From NCBI GenBank assembly GCA_023974075.1, contig JAMFTG010000197.1:166311-230310 (forward strand): a stretch of DNA of 64,000 nucleotides, read 5' to 3'. A model generated the notes under the pieces. It made no database searches. It was given only the letters and a program-made list of their open reading frames with translations, and was not told the DNA's origin. Shown piece after piece: positions 60,501 through 64,000 of the stretch. The translations under genes were made by a program, and so were the position numbers. Source of the stretch: Chaenocephalus aceratus (lineage: Eukaryota; Chordata; Actinopteri; Perciformes; Channichthyidae). Positions within the stretch are counted from its first letter, which is position 1, and every line of letters starts with the position of its first letter.

Positions 60501-63348
60501 GAAAACAATGTTCCTGTTTGAAATAACTCCAGGTTTAATAATCTGCTCAGAGCTGAAGAAGGTCAGAAAGTGGAAACTCCAACAGGTTAAAAAACGGTAA
60601 GACACAGAAAGAGGGAAAGAGCTCTCATTAATATTAAAGACAACGTGCTTCTACTTCAATACAACGAGGAGACTTCACATCTGAGACTCTGCTCCATCGA
60701 CACTAACTCATGATGTGCTGCCAGACAAATACAAACCACAGAAACTGATTCCACTCAAGATCACAACGTTTACAAAGATCACAACTCAGGATGAATTTTA
60801 AATGTGAAGAAAAACCTCCAGAATATGTATTTTAGGAACAGTGGAGTCATCAAATCACAGCATCTTCAGAGTGAACTATTCAGCCAGCATCAGCATCACG
60901 GAGCTTCAGGAACATGTTGGAAACAGCAGCAACTGAACATACTTGTTACTGTTGGATCGTTTTTAATATAACTATTTAATTAATGTATTTGATATCATTT
61001 GTTAAAATCATGATGGAGATTACAAGATGAATGTCAGCTGTTTAAAAGGTTCAGAGTGAATTCTGCAGTGAAGGTTTTTGTTGTTATATTTAAATGTAAA
61101 GATGAACATTGCATTATGCAACTGTAGCATTAAGAGGCTCAGTGAGGATCAGAGTGATATCAGCCTGATGTCTGCAGCTCAGAGTCAACACAACTCTCAC
61201 ATATTCATCTCAGCACACAAGTTACAGATGGAGAACTGACCTGAGGGTCTCCAGTCTGCAGTCTGGACTCTCCAGGAGATCTCTCAGCAGCTCCACTCCT
61301 GAATCCAGCAGAGCGTTCTCACTCAGGTCCAGAACTCTCAGATGGATGTTGGACTTCAGAGCTGAGGCCAGAGCAGAACAGCTGATCTCTGACAAGCTGC
61401 ATCTCTCCAGTCTGAATAAAGAAAACATGATGAGGATAAAAATCTGTTTTGTAATCCAATCAGATGTTCAGGTTTATTAAGTGTAGCTCAACATTCCTGT
61501 CTCCTAATCAATGAGCTTTCCCCTGAATTACAGTGACTGTCTTTCTGTTATTGTGGGTCATCATAATATCAGCCTTCTGTTTATTATCTGTGAAAACATT
61601 TAAATCAATGGGAAGCAAGAAAAACATGTATGCTTCAGAGATCAATGTGAAACTAATATCAGTTCAGATGAACTTCTTTATTCAGATGTGACCATTTACT
61701 AAAGACAACATACATTTACTTGAACAACTAACAGTGGATATCTAACATTTATATTTTAAGAAACAGTCAACTTTTATGACTGCAGACTAAATGTAGTACA
61801 AGAACACTAAGAATATGAACAAAGGACTGTGGCAGTGGGGTTGTGGTTAGAGCGCCGGCTGCTGGAGGGATGGGGCTGGCTCCAGACAGCTGGACGAGGA
61901 TCAGGTAACCAGGTGAACAGTAAAGCATGTCAGTAACCTGGTTCTTGTCTCTTGGTCTGGGTCCTGGGGCAGAATGACTTGCCCCGAGAAAGCCTGTCAC
62001 TGGCAGCAGTGTTCTGTCTGTTTCCTAAAGTATTGATGTATTGTTTGCAGCTGTGGCCAGTCAATAAAGCTTTCTTTTAGGCAAGCCTTCCTTTCCTTCG
62101 CTCCTTTTTAACTGGGTGAGCAGGAAGAACCCTCACAACGACATATACAAATGTGTGGTTTGTTGAAGCATTAGGTTCAACTGTTAATGAAACACATGAG
62201 ATCTCCAGCAGCAACAGAGAGTCAGTGAACTGACCTGAGAGTCTCCAGTCTGCAGTCTGGACTCTCCAGGAGATCTCTCAGCAGCTCCACTCCTGAATCC
62301 TGCAGAGCGTTGAGACTCAGGTCCAGATCTCTCAGATGGAGGTTGGACTTCAGAGCTGAGGCCAGAGCAGAACAGCTGATCGCTGACAACCTGCAGAACT
62401 CCAGTCTGAATAAAGAACACATGATGTAACTTTAGAAAACAAAGTTCCTGTTTGAAATAACTCCAGGTTTAATAATCTGCTCAGAGCTGAAGAAGGTCAG
62501 AAAGTGGAAACTCCAACAGGTTAAAAAACGGTAAGACACAGAAAGAGGGAAAGAGCTCTCATTAATATTAAAGACAACGTGCTTTCTACTTCAATACAAC
62601 GAGGAGACATCACATCTGAGACTCTGCTCCATCGACACTAACTCATGATGTGCTGCCAGACAAATACAAACCACAGAAACTGATTCCACTCAAGATCACA
62701 ACGTTTACAAAGATCACAACTCAGGATGAATTTTAAATGTGAAGAAAAACCTCCAGAATATGTATTTTAGGAACAGTGGAGTCATCAAATCACAGCATCT
62801 TCAGAGTGAACTATTCAGCCAGCATCAGCATCACGGAGCTTCAGGAACATGTTGGAAAACGCAGCAACTGAACATACTTGTTACTGTTGGATCGTTTTAA
62901 TATAACTATTTAATTAATGTATTTGATATCATTTGTTAAAATCATGATGTAGAATACAAGATGAATTTCAGCTGTTTAAAAGGTTCAGAGTGAATTCTGC
63001 AGTGAAGGTTTTTGTTGTTATATTTAAATGTAAAGATCAACATTGCATTATGCAACTGTAGCATTAAGAGGCTCAGTGAGGATCAGAGTGATATCAGCCT
63101 GATGTCTGCAGCTCAGAGTCAACACAACTCTCACATATTCATCTCAGCACAACAAAGTTACAGATGGAAGAACTGACCTGAGAGTCTCCAGTCTGCAGTC
63201 TGGACTCTCCAGAAGATCTCTCAGCAGCTCCACTCCTGAATCCAGCAGCTTGTTGCCACTCAGGTCCAGCTCTCTCAGATGGATGTTGGACTTCAGAGCT
63301 GAGGCCAGAGCAGAACAGCTGATCTCTGACAAGCTGCAGTCCCTCAGT
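36280..63348 (-). CDS. NLRP1-like NLR gene, 3' portion (LRR - FIIND - CARD)
   Basis: Cytosolic NOD-like receptors of this layout sense danger, cut themselves in the FIIND and release a UPA-CARD fragment that recruits caspases. On the minus strand I find four 171-bp LRR exons, a broken fifth, two 41-bp linker exons, a ZU5 exon, a ZU5/UPA exon with the HLS site, two further UPA exons and a terminal CARD exon. Phases agree through LRR-linker, ZU5-UPA and UPA-CARD; they do not join between 58682 and 46611 or between 45271 and 37532, so exons there are missed, missing or from a fused copy. The NACHT part would lie to the right of the window. Introns hold an L1 with an 8.8-kb insert and a gypsy element. 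Confidence 0.75.
36537..36775. repeat. 18-bp minisatellite at the CARD exon acceptor
   Basis: TCTGCTGGGACTCTGCTC repeats about 12 times with minor variants. On the gene's strand it reads AGCAGAGAGCAGAGTCCC, so each unit offers CCCAGCAG. Translated frames (VPAESR or SPSREQ repeats) are products of the repeat. Confidence 0.95.
37271..37412 (-). CDS. NLR FIIND exon, end of UPA
   Basis: Acceptor TGGTTTTCAG, donor GTAAAG, 142 bp. Encodes [38 protein letters not shown] and SLE. Its last base G joins the CARD exon as Asp. Confidence 0.85.
37532..37665 (-). CDS. NLR FIIND exon, UPA part
   Basis: Encodes [20 protein letters not shown] and [18 protein letters not shown], then donor GTGAGC. The acceptor side is uncertain (candidate AG near 37642-37670), and the joining phase to 45271 does not work with either, so an exon may be missing between. 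Confidence 0.7.
37879..38382 (-). repeat. gypsy 3' LTR
   Basis: Begins TGTCACAATCCTACGAAGG and ends GCAGACTGTGACA; ~95% like the other LTR. Confidence 0.93.
38454..39035 (-). pseudogene. gypsy integrase C-terminus with chromodomain
   Basis: 194 codons: [20 protein letters not shown] and [11 protein letters not shown] (integrase C-terminal barrel), [12 protein letters not shown], then [19 protein letters not shown], the chromodomain core that directs integration to heterochromatin in chromoviruses. A Ser/Glu-rich tail follows. Out of frame with the upstream integrase core. Confidence 0.9.
39322..40737 (-). pseudogene. gypsy RNase H and integrase core
   Basis: Contains [15 protein letters not shown] (end of reverse transcriptase), [16 protein letters not shown] and GNRELLAVK with TDQKNLEYI (RNase H), [11 protein letters not shown] (zinc-binding), SLDFLTGL and [10 protein letters not shown] (first two acidic residues of the integrase core). 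The final glutamate region is cut by a frameshift near 39390. Confidence 0.9.
40520..40993 (-). pseudogene. gypsy reverse transcriptase palm with damaged active site
   Basis: Encodes [25 protein letters not shown] and [10 protein letters not shown]. The family's YxDD active site reads YLDH here, so the second catalytic aspartate is lost. Overlaps the next ORF in another frame, showing a frameshift near 40640. Confidence 0.85.
41123..41526 (-). pseudogene. gypsy protease-RT linker and RT fingers (two frames)
   Basis: [20 protein letters not shown] and [14 protein letters not shown] in one frame, then [11 protein letters not shown] and VLFVEKKD in another: the start of the reverse transcriptase. 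Frameshifts near 41250 and 41160. Confidence 0.85.
41705..42230 (-). pseudogene. gypsy gag C-terminus and protease region
   Basis: [20 protein letters not shown] with [19 protein letters not shown] is the conserved end of fish gypsy gag; [14 protein letters not shown] zinc-knuckle remnants lie around 41900. [16 protein letters not shown] (41705-41780) holds the DSG of the aspartic protease. Confidence 0.8.
42475..43289. repeat. Foreign block in gypsy gag with G-rich ~80-bp minisatellite
   Basis: From 42480 to 42750 the block ACTCAATATGGGGTCCCACT, a TTACCAAATATT segment and a run of 7-20 G repeats three to four times. Beyond it to 43289 lies unrelated sequence with GTCGCGACCCCCGGTAGCGC. It replaces most of the capsid-coding part. 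Its ends are not resolved. Confidence 0.7.
43290..43558 (-). pseudogene. gypsy gag N-terminus
   Basis: Opens [20 protein letters not shown] directly after the leader and continues with a Gln-rich coiled stretch ([19 protein letters not shown]). It breaks off near 43300, where unrelated sequence begins. Confidence 0.75.
43577..44081 (-). repeat. gypsy 5' LTR
   Basis: Begins TGTCACAATCTTATGAAGG and ends GCAGACTGTGACA. On the minus strand the leader follows immediately (GAACGATCTGGCC). Confidence 0.93.
44765..45270. other. NLR intron, no gene recognised
   Basis: Short ORFs on both strands without a recognisable domain. Confidence 0.4.
45271..45529 (-). CDS. NLR FIIND exon with predicted autocleavage site
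   Basis: Acceptor TGCTCCACAG, donor GTAAGG, 259 bp. Encodes [39 protein letters not shown] and [18 protein letters not shown] (about 45414-45422) sits where FIIND and PIDD proteins have HFS and cut before the serine. It ends in phase 2; the next exon seen does not match that phase. Confidence 0.85.
45772..46023 (-). CDS. Small ORF with N-terminal hydrophobic segment, unrecognised
   Basis: 83 codons. Residues 8-27 ([20 protein letters not shown]) form a hydrophobic stretch like a signal peptide or membrane anchor, followed by a polar part ([20 protein letters not shown]). It lies in an NLR intron on the same strand. It may be chance or part of a dispersed repeat; I do not recognise it. Confidence 0.25.
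   Translation of the reverse strand: MMLSSLMNSYFVIHLLLFLLFTLSVWLNHGQNKTTDNNIYKLDFLHPKSFRKLFTHLENHSDMRADTVKLFWQQIKTFQQSCE
46394..46611 (-). CDS. NLR FIIND exon, ZU5 part
   Basis: Acceptor TGTCTACAG, donor GTAAAG, 218 bp. Encodes [43 protein letters not shown] and [14 protein letters not shown], the recognisable ZU5 core of NLRP1/CARD8-type FIIND domains. It ends with one base that joins the next exon as Ala. Confidence 0.85.
46852..47904 (+). CDS. L1 ORF2 reverse transcriptase, left part
   Basis: Open frame with [34 protein letters not shown], the catalytic YADD (residues 69-72 counted from the ATG at 46852) in [54 protein letters not shown] and WQGKTPRIR. These are the palm, thumb and post-RT domains of fish L1. 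The endonuclease and RT start are truncated away. The frame runs on past 47904 into the insertion for 48 codons, which are not L1. Confidence 0.92.
47899..47904. repeat. Left direct repeat GTAAGG flanking the 8.8-kb insertion
   Basis: GTAAGG here is repeated at 56700-56705. The L1 codons GTA AGG (Val-Arg) are completed by GAC CTT only on the far side. Confidence 0.8.
48023..48300 (+). repeat. Left-arm 118-bp repeat (2 copies) and junction module
   Basis: GACTATGGGTGCCGATG at 48023 and 48141, each followed by AAAGCACCGCAAAATACACC or a variant and CCAGGGGCA. Then GGAGGGTGTGAACATCTGG and TTTAGTCCGTTGGGGAGTGC, as at 54270-54310 in the right arm. Confidence 0.9.
48330..49060 (+). repeat. Left-arm ~235-bp satellite with 60-bp subrepeats at its end
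   Basis: TAATCTTCCCCGACTTCAGA modules recur near 48363, 48592 and 48822, with CCTGGGTAACAAAGTCACCC. From 48900 the short unit ATGAAATGTACAGATTCCTG repeats about three times. Same family as 55118-56515. Confidence 0.9.
49061..49800 (+). repeat. Module also found inverted at 24.3-26.3 kb, ending in ~118-bp units
   Basis: 49068-49500 corresponds to 24320-24700 inverted. From 49560 units of TCAGGGGACTCTACCCGCCT, GGGATACATTTTATCCATTT and GGTTCTTCCAAAAAGTTAAC repeat about twice. Confidence 0.8.
49822..51005 (+). repeat. GC-rich 245-bp tandem array, five units
   Basis: Units start CCAGCAGATGAAA at about 49822, 50068, 50310, 50559 and 50803, and contain GGGACGAGGGAACCGTGCGG, CACCGGGACCCTGACTCCAG and TCCTCCGGGGGCAGGTGAGA. 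The fifth is shortened. Long minus-strand ORFs here (up to 204 codons) are translations of the repeat. It ends ~270 bp before the recombinase gene, so it may act as a promoter/enhancer array; that is inference. Confidence 0.95.
51271..53209 (+). CDS. Tyrosine-recombinase-like protein with N-terminal zinc finger (broken frames)
   Basis: Tyrosine recombinases cut and rejoin DNA through a 3'-phosphotyrosine. ORF 51271-51879 opens with [20 protein letters not shown] (C12, C15, H25, H30: a zinc finger) and has a charged coiled-coil-like tail. A Ser/Pro-rich linker follows in other frames, with a likely intron (GTAAGG at about 52130 to TTTCACAG at 52208). 52360-52500 reads [20 protein letters not shown] and [11 protein letters not shown], a core-binding-type helix region. 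After one frame change, ORF 52517-53209 holds the catalytic part: [12 protein letters not shown] (Arg85), TDLR (Arg155, Thr where His is usual), [12 protein letters not shown] (His180, nucleophile Tyr189). I see no clear lysine hairpin between Arg85 and Arg155. The resemblance is to a widespread, poorly described fish family; this copy is likely dead. Confidence 0.7.
53184..53456 (+). CDS. Possible C-terminal tail of the recombinase ORF (other frame)
   Basis: 90 codons overlapping the recombinase end: [19 protein letters not shown] and [17 protein letters not shown], acidic and Ser/Pro-rich. It could be joined by a frameshift at about 53185 or be chance. AATAAA at 53484-53489 would end the transcript. 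Confidence 0.35.
   Translation: MKTLFAGIDIDSDISGEEHSPAPYQDSLPRHVNAWRATRDQSLSEHSPSDMGEERVPYSAPTSPTFASDQLVNMQCVVVISPLLNTLNPV
53484..53489 (+). terminator. Poly(A) signal of the recombinase gene
   Basis: CTGTAAATAAAGTTTGTT lies 275 bases after the recombinase stop, with a T-rich stretch beyond. Confidence 0.55.
53570..54350 (+). repeat. Right-arm 120-bp repeat (~4.6 copies) and junction module
   Basis: GACTATGGGTGCCGATGGGC at 53709, 53829, 53949, 54069 and 54188, copies nearly identical. Then CCAGGGGCACGAGATTC and TTTAGTCCGTGGGGGAGTGC, matching the left arm in order and orientation. A partial junction module also precedes the array (53555-53640). Confidence 0.95.
54350..54700 (+). repeat. ~125-bp repeat, three copies
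   Basis: CAGGGAGAGATCCTGGAGCT and GTCCGTGTTTTGGGGGTCTT followed by GGAGCGGCCACAGAGAGGT occur near 54362, 54478 and 54593 with moderate divergence. Confidence 0.9.
54780..55117 (+). repeat. ~185-bp repeat, two copies
   Basis: ACACTTTACCCGCCTTTTAA, GTATTTCCGCCTGCTT and AGTCATTTCAAACGGTTT occur at about 54825 and 55008. Leads straight into the 386-bp satellite. Confidence 0.85.
55118..56515 (+). repeat. 386-bp satellite, 3.6 nearly identical copies
   Basis: GAAAGGGCCATATCTCCCTT begins units at 55118, 55505, 55891 and 56277 (periods 387, 386, 386). Each has two ~190-bp halves with TAATCTTCCCCGACTTTCAG. Copies differ at very few positions, so the array expanded recently. It is a higher-order form of the left-arm satellite. 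Confidence 0.96.
56516..56699 (+). other. Unique right end of the element with hairpin
   Basis: Contains ATAACCGAC at 56591 and its complement GTCGGTTAT at 56618 around an 18-base loop, then GGCAGACCGCGGCCGG. The last ~25 bases, reversed, resemble bases 47917-47940 of the left end (TAGRGAC and GAGG then TAC shared), an imperfect inverted similarity. Confidence 0.5.
56706..57543 (+). pseudogene. L1 ORF2 C-terminal part with one frameshift
   Basis: Reads [20 protein letters not shown] and [12 protein letters not shown], shifts frame near 56945, then [55 protein letters not shown] (the Cys/His motif of L1 C-termini) and a stop. Codon phase continues exactly from 47904 if the insert and one GTAAGG are removed. 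Confidence 0.9.
58000..58380. other. Unassigned sequence after the L1 tail
   Basis: It opens [19 protein letters not shown] on the + strand but runs into stops. Possibly an unknown transposon piece. No exon of the NLR gene recognised. Confidence 0.3.
58383..58550. repeat. 24-bp minisatellite AGCCAATCACAGCACAGTAT
   Basis: About seven units of AGCCAATCACAGCACAGTAT plus TACC, with an inverted CCAAT box (ATTGG on the other strand) in each. Followed by ACAGCCCTAATA, an end of the TAACGCG-type repeat. Confidence 0.9.
58682..58722 (-). CDS. NLR linker exon 2 (41 bp)
   Basis: Acceptor CTCCATCAG, donor GTGAGA. Encodes [14 protein letters not shown], phase 0 at the end. Acidic linker leading to the FIIND exons. 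Confidence 0.7.
58859..58899 (-). CDS. NLR linker exon 1 (41 bp)
   Basis: Acceptor CATCCCTGCAG, donor GTGAGT. Phase fits after exon [15 protein letters not shown], leaving one base (T) that joins the next exon as Cys. Too short to be found as an ORF. Confidence 0.7.
59336..59394 (-). pseudogene. Broken NLR LRR exon
   Basis: Only the last ~59 bases of an LRR exon remain (the part encoding [12 protein letters not shown]), with its donor. At 59395 the homology stops and a retroposon-like tail (AAGTGCTTTTTAAATGGAAC and an ATT repeat to 59573) begins, after which LRR-intron homology resumes. The acceptor is lost, so splicing probably runs from exon A to 58899. Confidence 0.75.
59395..59576 (+). 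repeat. Retroposon tail inserted in an LRR exon
   Basis: Non-LRR sequence ending AAGTGCTTTTTAAATGGAAC with an ATT trinucleotide run, typical of a LINE/SINE 3' end, occupies the place of the missing exon half. Confidence 0.6.
60301..60471 (-). CDS. NLR LRR exon A
   Basis: 171 bp. Encodes [40 protein letters not shown] and [13 protein letters not shown], ends in phase 2 (AG), which fits the first 41-bp linker exon. Confidence 0.9.
61241..61411 (-). CDS. NLR LRR exon B
   Basis: 171 bp. Encodes [40 protein letters not shown] and [13 protein letters not shown]. Position-equivalent to exon B' ~1.94 kb upstream in the gene. Confidence 0.9.
62235..62405 (-). CDS. NLR LRR exon A'
   Basis: 171 bp. 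Encodes [40 protein letters not shown] and [13 protein letters not shown]. It differs from exon A (60301-60471) by a single noticed residue (Leu for Ile after SN). Confidence 0.9.
63178..63348 (-). CDS. NLR LRR exon B'
   Basis: 171 bp, acceptor TTTATTCAG, donor GTCAGT. Encodes [40 protein letters not shown] and [13 protein letters not shown], one ribonuclease-inhibitor-type repeat pair. Partner of exon A' in a duplicated block. Confidence 0.9.
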
Positions 63349-64000
63349 CTGAATAAAGAACACATGATGTAACTTTAGAAAACAATGTTCCTGTTTGAAA
63401 TAACTCCAGGTTTAATAATCTGCTCAGAGCTGAAGAAGGTCAGAAAGTGGAAACTCCAAACAGGTTTAAAAACGGTAAGACACAGAAAGAGGGAAAGAGC
63501 TCTCATTAATATTAAAGACAACGTGCTTCTACTTCAATACAACGAGGAGACTTCACATCTGAGGACTCTGCTCCATCTACACTCACTCATGATGTGCAGC
63601 CAGACAAATACAAACCACAGAGAACTGATTCCACTCAAGATCACAACGTTTACAAAGATCACAAACTCAGGATGAATTTTAAATGTGAAGAAAAACATCC
63701 AGAATATGTATTTTAGGAACAGTGGAGTCATCAAATCACAGCATCTTCAGAGTGAACTATTCAGCCAGCATCAGCATCATGGAGCTTCAGGAACATGTTG
63801 GAAACAGCAAACAACTGAACATACTTGTTAGTGTTGGATCGTTTTAATGTAACTATTTAATTAATGTATTTGATATCATATTGTTAAAATCATGATGGAG
63901 AATACAAGATGAATGTCAGCTGTTTAAAAGGTTCAGAGTGAATTCTGCAGTGAAGGTTTTTGTTGTTTTATTTAAATGTAAAGATGAACATTGCATTATG

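Larger units (their letters stand above)
60240..63370 (-). repeat. Tandem two-exon LRR block (~1.94 kb, two copies)
   Basis: Exons A and A' are 1934 bases apart and B and B' 1937, and the introns repeat too (for example CATGTCAGTAACCTGGTTCT near 59994 and 61927). Marks a recent unequal crossover adding two LRR exons. The stretch 63349-64000 is intron of the same type. Confidence 0.85.

Overview
This window is vertebrate, almost certainly teleost (probably percomorph), nuclear DNA. It has split genes with GT/AG introns, fish-type LINEs, hAT and piggyBac derivatives, a chromodomain Ty3/gypsy element, (CA)n tracts and a fish-style NLR gene made of 171-bp LRR exons. Most of the 64 kb is transposon-derived; two host genes run through it and converge.

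Left part (about 3.3-23.1 kb, + strand): the 3' half of eif4g1 (translation initiation factor eIF4G1), ten exons covering the linker, the MA3 domain and the C-terminal W2 domain, ending at a stop at 22541-22543 and a poly(A) signal near 23130. Its introns carry nested hAT elements with clear 8-bp target duplications, a piggyBac MITE with TTAA duplications, and a 2-kb, 52-bp-unit minisatellite that begins inside an exon end and repeats its 5' splice site. The two exons flanking that minisatellite carry three single-base frameshifts.

Middle (23-36 kb): gene-poor, with fragments related to the large element described below, a dispersed repeat with TAACGCG-type ends, and LINEs. One LINE, at 29.9-33.2 kb, is split by a hAT element flanked by GATTATAG.

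Right part (36.3-63.3 kb, - strand): the 3' portion of an NLRP1-like NLR gene. In transcription order it has four intact LRR exons (a recently duplicated two-exon block), a broken fifth, two 41-bp linker exons, FIIND (ZU5-UPA) exons and a terminal CARD exon. The NACHT part would lie beyond the right edge. Its introns were inflated by a piggyBac-like element that was itself hit by a Ty3/gypsy chromovirus (5-bp TSD GTTAG), and by a fish L1.

Most interesting system: inside the L1 reading frame sits an 8.8-kb insertion (47905-56699) flanked by a direct GTAAGG repeat. Removing it together with one repeat restores the L1 frame exactly. It carries a tyrosine-recombinase-like gene with an N-terminal zinc finger (51.3-53.5 kb), a five-copy GC-rich 245-bp array just upstream, and left and right arms made of the same satellite families in the same order. 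I see no reverse transcriptase or DDE transposase in it. I read it as a Crypton-like tyrosine-recombinase mobile element that carries its own satellites; this copy looks inactivated. Related fragments lie inverted at 24.3-24.7 and 26.1-26.3 kb.
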